NCBI GenBank assembly: GCA_030528285.1
Contig: JAUMZE010000002.1
Span: 94,850-158,849, forward strand
Length of the DNA: 64,000 bases
From: Aerococcus sp.
Lineage (GTDB): Bacteria > Bacillota > Bacilli > Lactobacillales > Aerococcaceae
Direction of reading: 5' to 3'
The notes under the pieces were generated by a model. The model was not told the origin of the DNA, made no database searches, and saw only the letters and a list, made by a program, of their open reading frames with translations. Below are positions 26,793 through 36,220 of this stretch, piece after piece. A program made the translations under genes and the position numbers. Each line of letters begins with the position of its first letter. The first letter of the stretch is position 1.

Positions 26793-27851
26793 GTGAAGCG
26801 ATGGCTCAAAGGACTGTTGGGTGTGTTAGCGTTGCTCTTAATGTTGACGGGGTGCGCTAACCCCGCTGATAAGAAAAAAGAGGCCGAAAGCAGTGCCTCC
26901 AGTTCGGATAAACCCTATGCGGGGCAGACGCTGAATGTGGTTGCGACCTCCGACAAGTATACAAAGCTGTTCGATCGTTTTACCGAGCAGACTGGTGCCA
27001 AGGTGGAATTTTTGTCGATGAGTTCCGGTGAAGTGATCTCTCGGACTAAGGCGGAGGGCCAACCCATGGCGGATTTATGGTTTGGTGGGGGACTGGATGC
27101 CTTTCTCTCGGCAGATCAGGATGGCCTCCTTGAACATTATGTGAGCCCGAATGCGAAGGATGTGGACGCAGCCTACAAGGATAAGGACGGTGCCTGGATT
27201 GCGAAGGGAATTACCGTCGCCGGATTCCTCGTGAATAATGACGTCCTCAAAGAAAAAGGTCTGGATGTCCCAAAAACATGGGATGATCTCGCCAAACCAG
27301 AATACAAGGGCGAAATTATTATGTCCAATCCTGCCATTTCCGGGACGAATTATGCGGTCGTGAAGGGCCTCTTGGACGCAAAAGGTGAAAAAGATGGCTG
27401 GAAATATCTGGAAGCATTGAACCAAAACATTGATTTCTACTCTAAACGCGGGAAGGACCCACAGGAGAAGACAGTGCAAGGGGAATTTGCGATTGGGATT
27501 ATCCCTGTTGACAACAGTGCCTTCAAGGTGGCGAAGGACAACAACCTCACCGTGGTGTATCCAGACGCGATTCCATGGGTACCAGAAGGGGTGGCGATCT
27601 TTAAGGGATCTGAACACACCGATATCGCCAAAGCCTTCGAAGATTTCATGTTGACGAAGGATGCGCAGAAGATCATTGCGGACGTGGATGGGAAGGATAC
27701 CGCGCAGATTGTGGTGCCAAATGTCGAAGGTTTGTCGCTCGGTCTACCAAAAGATAAATTGATCAAGGAAGACCTCAGTACGTTCGGTTCCCAGCGCTCC
27801 GATATTCTGGATCACTTCAAACAGATCGCCCAGGATAAAGCGGAAGAGTAA
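26793..27851 (+). CDS. Iron(III)-type ABC transporter substrate-binding lipoprotein
   Basis: 352 residues from GTG 26793 (AGAGGTGA upstream; the GTG at 26784 lies in that site). A lipoprotein signal peptide ends in LLMLTGC with the lipidated Cys at residue 21. The mature part is a family 1 (AfuA/FbpA/IdiA-like) binding protein: LNVVATSDKYTKLFDRF, then ADLWFGGGLDAFL and PKTWDDLAKPEYKGEI, which are typical of ferric ion and phosphonate/spermidine-like receptors. Substrate iron is a family-based guess. It begins a four-gene operon with permease, ATPase and glycosyltransferase genes. Confidence 0.85.
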   Translation: MKRWLKGLLGVLALLLMLTGCANPADKKKEAESSASSSDKPYAGQTLNVVATSDKYTKLFDRFTEQTGAKVEFLSMSSGEVISRTKAEGQPMADLWFGGGLDAFLSADQDGLLEHYVSPNAKDVDAAYKDKDGAWIAKGITVAGFLVNNDVLKEKGLDVPKTWDDLAKPEYKGEIIMSNPAISGTNYAVVKGLLDAKGEKDGWKYLEALNQNIDFYSKRGKDPQEKTVQGEFAIGIIPVDNSAFKVAKDNNLTVVYPDAIPWVPEGVAIFKGSEHTDIAKAFEDFMLTKDAQKIIADVDGKDTAQIVVPNVEGLSLGLPKDKLIKEDLSTFGSQRSDILDHFKQIAQDKAEE

Positions 27852-27899
27852 CATAAAAGACAGCTCGCATTAAATCTAATATAGATAGTAGGGATTAGG

Positions 27900-29522
27900 A
27901 TGAAACACCTCAAACACCAAAAAATTGTGGATCGTTTACTGAGTATCAGTATCGGGGTGGCCGTAGTGATTTTCATCCTGATTCCTTTTTTGTATGTCTT
28001 TAAATCAAGCGTCGTTGTGGATCATCATTTATCATTAGAACGTTTTACTACTCTCTTAACGACGCGCCAACGCCTCTTAGGGAATACCGTCAAACTGGGC
28101 ATTGTGAGTACCCTCCTCCAGAGTGTGACGGCCCTCGTGGTTGCGATCACGCTCACACTCGCAACGCCCAAATGGAGGCAAATCTTACTCGGTATTTTCT
28201 TCGTGACCTTGATCAGCCCGCCGTTCGTAACGTCTCTCGCCTATGTGAATCTGTTCGGACGGCGTGGATGGATCACATATGGATTATTACATCTCTCCCT
28301 CAATGTGTATGGAATGTGGGGGGTGGCGATCATGCAGATGTTTTCGCATTTATCGCTGAATGTGCTTTTGCTCTATGGATTTTTGAAGAATATCCCGAGT
28401 GATCGGATTGCGTCCGCCAGAAATCTCGGGGCGAAAACCACCGACGTCATCCGAGATCTCTTCCTTCCTGAGGCGTGGGTCGGACTCAAGGCAGTGATTG
28501 TCCTTGCCTTTTTCCGGAGTGTGTCTGATTTCGGGACGCCTGCAATTATCGGGGGCAAGTTCAATGTGTTAGCGTTGGAATCCTATCTGGCGGTGATTGC
28601 GGAGGGGGATCTCACCAAGGCAGCTACGATGAATATTGTATTGTTGATACCTGCCTTCTTGATCTTTCTGATATATCGACGCAGTGGGGGAGAGGTTTCA
28701 CTCACAGGTTGGCGCTCTGATACAACGGAGGTTTCGCTACAACGAAATGGGTGGACGTACCAACTCTGCCGCACGCTCACCGTTCTCTGTGTTTCAGCGC
28801 TGGTACTACTTTATGTGACAATTATTGTGTCAGCCTTTACCCGGATGCAGCAGGGGCATCTAGTAGTGACGCTCCAGAATCTGATCGAAACGCGCCCCTA
28901 TATCACTGGAGCCCTCATTCGTTCCGTCATCTACAGTCTCATCGCCGCAACGGTGGGGAGTCTGTTGGGACTACTCATTGGCTACTACACGCGAATCCGG
29001 CAATTACGACTCATGGGCTGGATCGATGGAATGGCGAATCTCCCATACATGATTCCTGGTACCTTCTTTGGCCTCGGGTATCTCTTGGCGTTTAATCATC
29101 CACCTTTGTTACTTACTGGAACGGCTGCCATTGTGGTCCTCAATGTCACATTCAAACAGCTCCCCTTCTCAGCGCGAGTGGGGCAGGCAGCGATGGAGAA
29201 TTTAGATACACAGATGTTGGCGTCGGTCCATTCGCTTGGGGGTGGGCGCTGGAACGAGATCCGAGACGTCCTGTTGCCACTGAGCGCTGACTCACTCAAG
29301 GTCGCCTTTATCAACGCTTTTACTGCGACGATGACAACGGTGGGGTCGATCATTTTCCTTGTTTATCCCGGGCAAAAGGTATTGACACTCGTGATGTTTG
29401 ACGTGATTCAGAGCGGTAAATATCAGGTGGGATCCGTCATTGCGCTCATCATTATCCTGATCTGTTTAGCAGTCAATGGCTTATTCTACACGCTAGGAGG
29501 TCGTCATGTTTCTAGAGATTAA
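27900..29522 (+). CDS. Iron(III)-type ABC transporter permease, two fused domains
   Basis: 540 residues with about twelve membrane helices in two homologous halves, as in FbpB/AfuB/SfuB permeases. Each half has an EAA-type cytoplasmic loop: SARNLGAKTTDVIRDLFLP in the first half and SVHSLGGGRWNEIRDVLLP in the second, which contact the ATPase. It forms the membrane channel for the binding protein encoded 48 bp upstream, and its last 17 bp overlap the ATPase gene. The ribosome site (AGGGATTAGG) is moderate. Confidence 0.88.
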   Translation: MKHLKHQKIVDRLLSISIGVAVVIFILIPFLYVFKSSVVVDHHLSLERFTTLLTTRQRLLGNTVKLGIVSTLLQSVTALVVAITLTLATPKWRQILLGIFFVTLISPPFVTSLAYVNLFGRRGWITYGLLHLSLNVYGMWGVAIMQMFSHLSLNVLLLYGFLKNIPSDRIASARNLGAKTTDVIRDLFLPEAWVGLKAVIVLAFFRSVSDFGTPAIIGGKFNVLALESYLAVIAEGDLTKAATMNIVLLIPAFLIFLIYRRSGGEVSLTGWRSDTTEVSLQRNGWTYQLCRTLTVLCVSALVLLYVTIIVSAFTRMQQGHLVVTLQNLIETRPYITGALIRSVIYSLIAATVGSLLGLLIGYYTRIRQLRLMGWIDGMANLPYMIPGTFFGLGYLLAFNHPPLLLTGTAAIVVLNVTFKQLPFSARVGQAAMENLDTQMLASVHSLGGGRWNEIRDVLLPLSADSLKVAFINAFTATMTTVGSIIFLVYPGQKVLTLVMFDVIQSGKYQVGSVIALIIILICLAVNGLFYTLGGRHVSRD

Positions 29523-30432
29523 TCAATTAACCAAACACTACGGCAAATACGAAGCCATCGATCAGCTCTCGTTTGCCTTAACGAAAGGAGAGTTGCTCTG
29601 CATTCTGGGTCCGTCTGGGTGCGGCAAATCCACCGTCCTCAAAGCAATCGGCGGATTCATTGAGGCGGAGGGGTCGATCATGCTCGCAGGGACGGAACTC
29701 ATGGCGCTCCCTCCTGAAGAACGGCACGTGGCGATGGTCTTCCAGTCGCTCGGGCTGTTCCCGCACCTCAGTGTTTCTGAAAATATCGGATATGGGTTGA
29801 AATTTCAGTCCCTCACGCGTCAGGAACGTCAGCAAAAGGTCATAGAGATGCTCGAAACACTCGACCTCTCTGGACTGGGGGAACGTTCAATTGCCTCGCT
29901 CTCAGGCGGTCAGCAGCAACGGGTTGCATTGGGGCGAGCGTTGATTGTGAATCCAGAGTTACTGTTGCTGGATGAACCACTCTCGAGCCTCGATGCCAAT
30001 CTCCAACAGTCTATGCGCCAGGAGATTCGCCATTTCCAGCAAGCCTTTGGGATCACCACGATTTTTGTAACACATAATCAGGCCGAGGCATTTGAGATTG
30101 CGGATCAGATCATCCTGATGAATGCGGGGCAGATTGTGCAGCAGGGCACACCAAAACAATTGTATCAGCACCCCGTGAATGACTTTGCGCGTGAATTTAT
30201 CGGCCAGAGTTCCACGTTAGAACAGGGCTATGTACGCCCAGAAGATATTACACTAGGGGGAGGAAATATCCCGGCCACCATTACGCGTCTCGTCTTCAAG
30301 GGGACATGGACAGAGGTCTATTTAGAAACAGCAGCGGGGGAACTGATGACCCTCATGCAGACGCCGGATGAACTGAGTGTTGGAGAAAAAATCATGATTC
30401 AAATGACAAGGAGAGACTATGAGAATTCTTAA
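29506..30432 (+). CDS. Iron(III)-type ABC transporter ATP-binding protein
   Basis: 308 residues. Walker A GPSGCGKST (residues 35-43), signature LSGGQQQR (132-139), Walker B LLLLDEP (about 153-157) and the H-loop IFVTHNQAEA are all canonical. After residue 230 a short TOBE-like domain follows (YVRPEDITLGG... FKGTWTEVYLETAAG), as in FbpC/PotA-type importers. It powers the permease encoded just upstream, with which it overlaps by 17 bp (AGGAGG lies inside the permease end). Overlaps the glycosyltransferase gene by 14 bp. Confidence 0.92.
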   Translation: MFLEINQLTKHYGKYEAIDQLSFALTKGELLCILGPSGCGKSTVLKAIGGFIEAEGSIMLAGTELMALPPEERHVAMVFQSLGLFPHLSVSENIGYGLKFQSLTRQERQQKVIEMLETLDLSGLGERSIASLSGGQQQRVALGRALIVNPELLLLDEPLSSLDANLQQSMRQEIRHFQQAFGITTIFVTHNQAEAFEIADQIILMNAGQIVQQGTPKQLYQHPVNDFAREFIGQSSTLEQGYVRPEDITLGGGNIPATITRLVFKGTWTEVYLETAAGELMTLMQTPDELSVGEKIMIQMTRRDYENS

Positions 30433-31642
30433 CGTGCTGGCGCAACTCCCGATGAAAACAGGGAGTGGCGTTTATTTTTCCAATTTGATTGAAGAAACCA
30501 CCAAGCAGGGCCATGAGAATGTGATCATTTATGGCGTGCAGGAGCCGTACCAGATTGAGTTGCCTGGCATGCATTACCCGGTTCAATTTAGCCAACCTCA
30601 TCTGCCCTTTCCGATTGCTGGGATGAGTGACGTGATGCCATATGAATCCACTGTTTATTCCGAGATGACGGACGCGATGATTGACCAGGAATTGGAAGCG
30701 TTCAGAGATCAACTGGAGCAGGTGAAACAGAACGAACAGATCGATATTGTGATTACACATCATCTGTTTTTCTTGAGCGCATTGGTGCGAGAGATCTTCT
30801 CAAAGGTTCCGGTGGTTGCATTCTGCCACGGAACGGATCTGCGCCAGATTGAACGCTATCCGCGGTTTAAACAACGGCTCAGAGCAATCCATGATCTCGA
30901 TCTGATCCTCACCGTCTCCCCGAATGAGACTGAGAAAATTGCGGATTGGTTTGACTATCCACGAGACCAAATTCAACTCGTAGGCGGTGGATTTAACCAG
31001 GGACTCTTTAACCGCGACTATCCAACGCCACCGAAAAGCCCACTCAAGGTCATGTACACCGGTAAGATGGCGCAAGCAAAAGGGGTCTATGAACTCGCCA
31101 AGACCTTTCCCATTGTGAAACAGACCTTGGGAGACGTTGAATATCACCTGATTGGGAATACTAACGCCAAGGAACAGGAAACCCTCCAAACGTTAGCAGG
31201 TAATAGTCCGGATTTCCATATTTATGATGCGGTGGATCAGGCAACAATGGCCGATTGTCTCAAAAAAGCGCATGTCTTCGTTCTGCCGTCTTACTATGAA
31301 GCACTCGGGCTTTCCGCGATTGAAGCGATGGCGATGGGCAAATACTGTGTGACCTCAGAAATTGAAGGATTGAAGCGCGAACTCGGGGAGACGGTGAATC
31401 ATTCAGGACTCATCCAATACACTGAGTTACCGCGAATTTATAATCTCGATCAACCAGTAGCGGAGGATATTCCGGCCTATGTTGATCGCCTGGCAAAAAA
31501 TATCCTGATCCAGTTAGAGAAAGTCCGGCGCAGCGAAACAGTTAAAGATGATATTTTTGAGTGGATCGATCAGAAATCCTGGCGTCAACTCGCAAAACGG
31601 ATTGAAGGACTGCTGATGTTACAGTTGGAACAATCAAAATGA
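30419..31642 (+). CDS. GT4-family glycosyltransferase linked to the ABC transporter
   Basis: 407 residues. The GT-B fold is shown by the N-terminal MRILNVLAQLPMKTGSGVYF, the middle VMYTGKMAQAKGVYELAKTF and the C-terminal donor-binding motif VLPSYYEALGLSAIEAMAMG (EX7E-type). Such enzymes transfer a sugar from a nucleotide donor and retain configuration; acceptor unknown. No membrane segment. The start overlaps the ATPase gene by 14 bp with AAGGAGAG inside it, so it is part of the transporter operon, an unusual partner whose meaning I cannot explain. Confidence 0.85.
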   Translation: MRILNVLAQLPMKTGSGVYFSNLIEETTKQGHENVIIYGVQEPYQIELPGMHYPVQFSQPHLPFPIAGMSDVMPYESTVYSEMTDAMIDQELEAFRDQLEQVKQNEQIDIVITHHLFFLSALVREIFSKVPVVAFCHGTDLRQIERYPRFKQRLRAIHDLDLILTVSPNETEKIADWFDYPRDQIQLVGGGFNQGLFNRDYPTPPKSPLKVMYTGKMAQAKGVYELAKTFPIVKQTLGDVEYHLIGNTNAKEQETLQTLAGNSPDFHIYDAVDQATMADCLKKAHVFVLPSYYEALGLSAIEAMAMGKYCVTSEIEGLKRELGETVNHSGLIQYTELPRIYNLDQPVAEDIPAYVDRLAKNILIQLEKVRRSETVKDDIFEWIDQKSWRQLAKRIEGLLMLQLEQSK

Positions 31643-31754
31643 TGGATACAATGGGCATGGGGATCGGTAGCCTTGATGACCCCTTGAATGATTGTGACTG
31701 TCTATTTGATTGATAAAAGCTCTAAATTTTTGAATGGAAATCAGATAAAAGCAA

Positions 31755-31782
31755 TGGACATCTACTACTTTGGCGGTACAAT
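31755..31782 (+). promoter_or_regulatory. Candidate promoter of lplA
   Basis: TGGACA (31755-31760), 16-nt spacer, TACAAT (31777-31782). Confidence 0.5.
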
Positions 31783-31877
31783 GGATAAGTAAGCAAGTAA
31801 ACGATTTCTTTCAATCGAATGAGTTACTTATAAAGGATATTATTCATGCCACGGCTAACTAGCTGGAAGGAGTTACG

Positions 31878-32903
31878 ATGTATTTAATTGAAATTGCGCG
31901 CGATGGAGTCATTACCCGAAACATGGGCGAACAGATGGCAGCTCAGGAATATGTGCTCAAGCATATTCATCTGGATGAGGATATTCTCCTCCCATATCGT
32001 TGCGAGCCATCGATCCAAATCGGGAAATACCAAAATACTATCCAAGAAATTAATACCGCCTATGTGAAGGCTCACCACTTGCCAATCGTTCGGCGCGAAA
32101 CTGGTGGCGGGGCGATCTACATGGACATGGGGGCTGCTAACTTCATTTTCATTAGCGATCATCCGGATTCCGTGAGCGAGAATTTCCGCCGCATCTATGC
32201 GCCTGCGATCTCGGGACTGGAGGCATTAGGCGTGAAGAATGTCCAGCAACATGGACGAAATGACCTAGAGATTGAGGGACACAAGATTTCCGGGGCTGCG
32301 CAGACGATCACAAATGGGCGTCTCTATGCGGGCTATTCCCTGTTGATGGATATTGACGCCGAAGCCATGGTTCAAGCGCTGAAACCAAACCAGAAGAAAA
32401 TCGCTTCAAAGGGGATTGCGTCCGTGAGAAAACGGGTGGGAGGCATTCGCCCATATTTGGCGCCACAGTATCAGGATATGTCCGTGGATGATTTTGAGAT
32501 CATTATGTTGAAACACTTCCTGGAGGTGGATGATCTCAAGGATGCTAAACGCTATGAGCTGACCGATGAGGATTGGGAACAGATTGATGCCATCTACAAT
32601 GAGAAATATGGCAACTGGGAGTGGAACTATGGGGCATCTCCACATTACTCCCACCAACATGATGCGCATTTTGTGGCAGGGACCGTCGATGTGCGTCTCG
32701 AGGTGGAGAATGGTTGCATCGCTCAAATTAAAATTTACGGAGACTTCTTCGGTAAGGGCGATATTGATACTGTTGAACAGCAGCTTGTTGGGGTCAATGT
32801 GCGTAAAGAGGACCTGTTGAATGCGATCGAGGCAATTGATCTCGATTACTACATGAGTGGGATTCAACCAGCAGAACTCGTTTCCGTGATTCTTGGGGAA
32901 TAA
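31878..32903 (+). CDS. lplA: Lipoate-protein ligase A
   Basis: 341 residues. The ligase core has RRETGGGAIYMDMGAANF (lipoyl-AMP binding), NDLEIEGHKISGAAQTI with the catalytic Lys, and the C-terminal accessory domain (GTVDVRLEVENGCIAQIKI) characteristic of LplA rather than LipB. It activates scavenged lipoate with ATP and attaches it to the E2 subunits of 2-oxoacid dehydrogenases or to GcvH. Monocistronic, with GGAAGGAG before ATG 31878 and a strong terminator behind. Confidence 0.94.
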   Translation: MYLIEIARDGVITRNMGEQMAAQEYVLKHIHLDEDILLPYRCEPSIQIGKYQNTIQEINTAYVKAHHLPIVRRETGGGAIYMDMGAANFIFISDHPDSVSENFRRIYAPAISGLEALGVKNVQQHGRNDLEIEGHKISGAAQTITNGRLYAGYSLLMDIDAEAMVQALKPNQKKIASKGIASVRKRVGGIRPYLAPQYQDMSVDDFEIIMLKHFLEVDDLKDAKRYELTDEDWEQIDAIYNEKYGNWEWNYGASPHYSHQHDAHFVAGTVDVRLEVENGCIAQIKIYGDFFGKGDIDTVEQQLVGVNVRKEDLLNAIEAIDLDYYMSGIQPAELVSVILGE

Positions 32904-32916
32904 GAATTTTATGAGT

Positions 32917-32969
32917 AGCAAGCAGGGAATCACTTATCTAAGGATAAGTGACATCCTGCTTGCTTTCTT
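32917..32969 (+). terminator. Terminator of lplA
   Basis: Outer stem AGCAAGCAGG / CCTGCTTGCT plus inner stem CACTTATC / GATAAGTG, followed by TTCTTT. Confidence 0.88.
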
Positions 32970-33139
32970 TATGAGTAATAACAGTCATTGCTTGTTTTTT
33001 GATCATCTACTCGTTCAAAAACCAACAGAAGTAATCGCCCGCGAACCGTAAAATCACGGCCTATGCGTTCGCTTTATATGATAGAATGAGGTATCATAAA
33101 AAATGGAAAAGAATGAAAATCGGAATGGAGGAATAAGAT

Positions 33140-34861
33140 GTGCCTATTATCATCGCATTAATTATTAGCATCATTCTGGTTTTGGTGATTTATGGGCTGT
33201 TATATTATTTAGGGCGCCGTCAGACGAATACGATTACTGACTTGGATGAACGCAAGCAGGAGATTATGGCGATCCCAGTCGCAGATAAATTATTCAAAAT
33301 CAAGAATAAGAATGTCTCAGGAAATACTAGGCGTCTCTATGAGAAGGAACAGGCGAATTGGCAGACTGTCAAGCAGTACAACATTCCTGAAATCGAGGCA
33401 GCTCTCGTCTCTGCTCAGGCGGATACGGACAAATTTGGCTTGGTGAAGGCACGCCAAACCACAGATAAGGCTGAATCGCTCTTAAGCGAAACGGAAAAAA
33501 CGATTCAGGCGATCAATGACTCCCTTACAGAAATTCTCAAACGTGAGAGTGAAAATGAAGCGGTTCATGATAAGACCTACCAGCGTTATGCGGATATTCG
33601 TAAACAGCTCCTTGCGCACGGCTATGCGTATGGCGACGCAATAGAAGTACTCGAGAAGCACTTATCTTATTTAGAGCTTGATTTCACTAAGTACAATGCA
33701 TTGATGAATGACGGGGACTTCATCGGGGCAAACGAGGAATTGAAGCAGATTAATGCGGATATCGATGAGTTGGAACAGATGATGGAAGATATTCCAACCA
33801 TGCTCAAGCAGATCACCGAGGAATATGCTGACCAATTGGAGGATATTCGCCAAGGTTATCAGCGGATGCGCCAAGAAGAGTATCAATTCCCGAAAGCCAT
33901 CCATATCACGCAAGAAATTGATAAGGTCGAAAAGAATATCCAGTCCGCTTACGATGCGGTGATTACGGCGGATCTCACAGAGGGGGCTAACCTGATGAAG
34001 GCCTCTGAGGTACAGATCGATCATACCTACCAGATTATGGAGGATGAGCTGGCGGCCAAACAATACATTGACCAGAACCGCGGGAACATGCAGCGCAAAC
34101 TCGAACAGATTCAGCAGTCGAACCGTTATGGCCAATTAGAGATTGACCGTGTATCCCAGAGTTATCTGCTTCATGAGAATGAGAGTGGCAAGATGAAGGA
34201 TTTTGCGGACGAGATCGCACAGGAACATCAGCGGATCGATCGGGTGAATGAGCAGAATGCGGCTCACACCATCGCTTATACTGAGATGCAGAAACAATAT
34301 CAGGAAACCTATGAGACCCTCTCCAAAATTGAAAAAGGACAATCCCATATCGTGGCTTCCCTCAGCAATTTGAAGCAGCGTGAGAATCAAGCCCGCGATG
34401 AAGTATATGGGTTTGATTTGGATCTTAGGAACATGCAACGTCAAATTGAACAATACCATTTACCAGGGTTAGATGATAGCTATCTCGATCAGTTCTTCGC
34501 AACAGAAGACATGGTAGATGAACTGAGCCATAAACTCAACCGCGTGAAGCTGGATATTGATGCGATTGAACAGATGATTGCTGAAATCGCTAACCAGGTA
34601 GAGCAGTTGGATATTATGACGGAGCAGATTCTTGATGAAGCGATGTTGACCGAGAATACCGTCCAATATGCGAACCGTTACCGCTCCGATAGTGCTGAAA
34701 TTAATCAGGCCATCGAAGAAACTAATGTCCTATTCAATGAGCGATATGATTACGAAGCAGCGCATCAACATATCGCACAGGCACTGGACAGAGTGGAGGC
34801 AGGCGCGAGTCGACGCGTTGAATCTCTCTACCGCGCAGATAAGGAACGTGGCCTTTACTAA
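33140..34861 (+). CDS. ezrA: Septation ring formation regulator EzrA
   Basis: 573 residues, typical for EzrA. One N-terminal membrane helix (about residues 2-22, IIIALIISIILVLVIYGLLYY) is followed by a cytoplasmic array of coiled-coil spectrin-like repeats with few breaks. EzrA binds FtsZ and restricts Z-ring formation to mid-cell and links it to wall synthesis enzymes. The GTG start at 33140 follows AATGGAGGAATAAG. Monocistronic; it precedes a cysteine desulfurase gene, the common order in Lactobacillales. Confidence 0.94.
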   Translation: MPIIIALIISIILVLVIYGLLYYLGRRQTNTITDLDERKQEIMAIPVADKLFKIKNKNVSGNTRRLYEKEQANWQTVKQYNIPEIEAALVSAQADTDKFGLVKARQTTDKAESLLSETEKTIQAINDSLTEILKRESENEAVHDKTYQRYADIRKQLLAHGYAYGDAIEVLEKHLSYLELDFTKYNALMNDGDFIGANEELKQINADIDELEQMMEDIPTMLKQITEEYADQLEDIRQGYQRMRQEEYQFPKAIHITQEIDKVEKNIQSAYDAVITADLTEGANLMKASEVQIDHTYQIMEDELAAKQYIDQNRGNMQRKLEQIQQSNRYGQLEIDRVSQSYLLHENESGKMKDFADEIAQEHQRIDRVNEQNAAHTIAYTEMQKQYQETYETLSKIEKGQSHIVASLSNLKQRENQARDEVYGFDLDLRNMQRQIEQYHLPGLDDSYLDQFFATEDMVDELSHKLNRVKLDIDAIEQMIAEIANQVEQLDIMTEQILDEAMLTENTVQYANRYRSDSAEINQAIEETNVLFNERYDYEAAHQHIAQALDRVEAGASRRVESLYRADKERGLY

Positions 34862-34874
34862 TATCAGAGCGTGT

Positions 34875-34910
34875 ATCTCCTGATCGTCCATGTGGCGTCG
34901 GGAGATTTTT
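34875..34910 (+). terminator. Terminator of ezrA
   Basis: ATCTCCTGAT / GTCGGGAGAT stem followed by five T. Confidence 0.8.
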
Positions 34911-35051
34911 GGGTCACTTTGAATAGAATAGCTTCCTATTGAATTTTAGCAGGACTTTTTGTAGAGTGATGAGGATAGTGAGCGGATGTGCATAGCGTAG
35001 TAGGTGAGGTCCGCAGTCAACATGAGGAAAAACAATAAAAGGAATGACAAG

Positions 35052-36197
35052 ATGATTTACTTCGATAATAGTGCAACAACCCAAATTTTCCCAGAAGCGA
35101 GTGACGCGATGACGCAGACGATGGCGACGTATTTCGCAAATCCATCCAGTTTGCATCGCCTTGGTAACCAAGCCCATGATCTCCTCACGGCAGCGCGCCA
35201 ACAGGTTGCAGGTACCCTAGGGGCTAAGACGAATGAGATCTTCTTTACGAGTGGCGGGTCTGAATCCAATAACTGGGCGATTAAGGGGACCGCACACGAG
35301 AAGGCAGCGCGCGGGAAACATCTGATTACCTCGAGCGTGGAACATCCCTCAGTCGCACATACCTTCCAGCGCCTCGAATCAGAGGGGTTCGAGGTGACCT
35401 ATCTCCCAGTGGACGCCGAGGGACGTGTAAACCCGGAAGACGTGAGAAAGGCGATTCGTCCGGAAACGACCCTGGTGAGTGTAATGGCCGTCAATAATGA
35501 GATTGGGACCATCCAACCGATTGAAGCCATCGCTCGCATATTGGACGACTATCCGACTATCCATTTTCATGTGGATGGAGTGCAGAGTGTCGGCAAATTA
35601 CCGGTCCCCTTGATTGATTCACGAGTGGACTTGATGAATTTTTCCGCACATAAATTCAACGGTCCGCGCGGGGTCGGCATCCTCTACAAGAAAGCCAACC
35701 GCCGCATCACGCCACTGATTGAAGGGGGCGGCCAAGAGATGGGGCAGCGCAGCACTACGGAGAATTTAGCAGGGATCGTGGCCACCGCGAAGGCATTGCG
35801 CCTCACGATGGATCATAGCGGCCAGGAAATGGTGACACATGAAGCCATCCAACAAAAAATCCGTGCCTGTCTTGCCCAATATCCGGACACTGTGCGCGTC
35901 TTCTCCCCAGAAATCGGGGCGTCTCCGCATGTGCTCTGTTTTGCGGTGAAAGGCGTCCGCGGTGAAGTGATGGTCCATGCGTTGGAAGATGAGGATATTT
36001 ACGTCTCTACCACGAGTGCCTGCTCCAGCCGTCAAACGGATGTTGAATCTTCCACCTTGAGTGCGATGAAGGTAGACAGTCGTTGGGCCCAAAATGCCGT
36101 TCGTTTGAGTTTTGGCTACCAAAATACACTAGAGGAAGCAGATATCTTCTTAACAGTCTTAACCACACTCCTCCATAAATTTAGTAAGATCCAATAA
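35052..36197 (+). CDS. Cysteine desulfurase (IscS/NifS-like, ThiI partner)
   Basis: 381 residues from ATG 35052 with AAAGGAATGAC upstream; an in-frame ATG at 35004 has no site. PLP-dependent class V aminotransferase fold: MIYFDNSATTQ at the start, PLP Lys201 in NFSAHKFNGPRG, and the active Cys324 in STTSACSSRQ. It strips sulfur from cysteine as a persulfide. The thiI gene follows 23 bp downstream, so it most likely supplies sulfur for 4-thiouridine in tRNA rather than acting as the main iron-sulfur cluster desulfurase. Confidence 0.93.
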   Translation: MIYFDNSATTQIFPEASDAMTQTMATYFANPSSLHRLGNQAHDLLTAARQQVAGTLGAKTNEIFFTSGGSESNNWAIKGTAHEKAARGKHLITSSVEHPSVAHTFQRLESEGFEVTYLPVDAEGRVNPEDVRKAIRPETTLVSVMAVNNEIGTIQPIEAIARILDDYPTIHFHVDGVQSVGKLPVPLIDSRVDLMNFSAHKFNGPRGVGILYKKANRRITPLIEGGGQEMGQRSTTENLAGIVATAKALRLTMDHSGQEMVTHEAIQQKIRACLAQYPDTVRVFSPEIGASPHVLCFAVKGVRGEVMVHALEDEDIYVSTTSACSSRQTDVESSTLSAMKVDSRWAQNAVRLSFGYQNTLEEADIFLTVLTTLLHKFSKIQ

Positions 36198-36220
36198 TCA
36201 CCAGTGAAAGTGAGGCTTGT

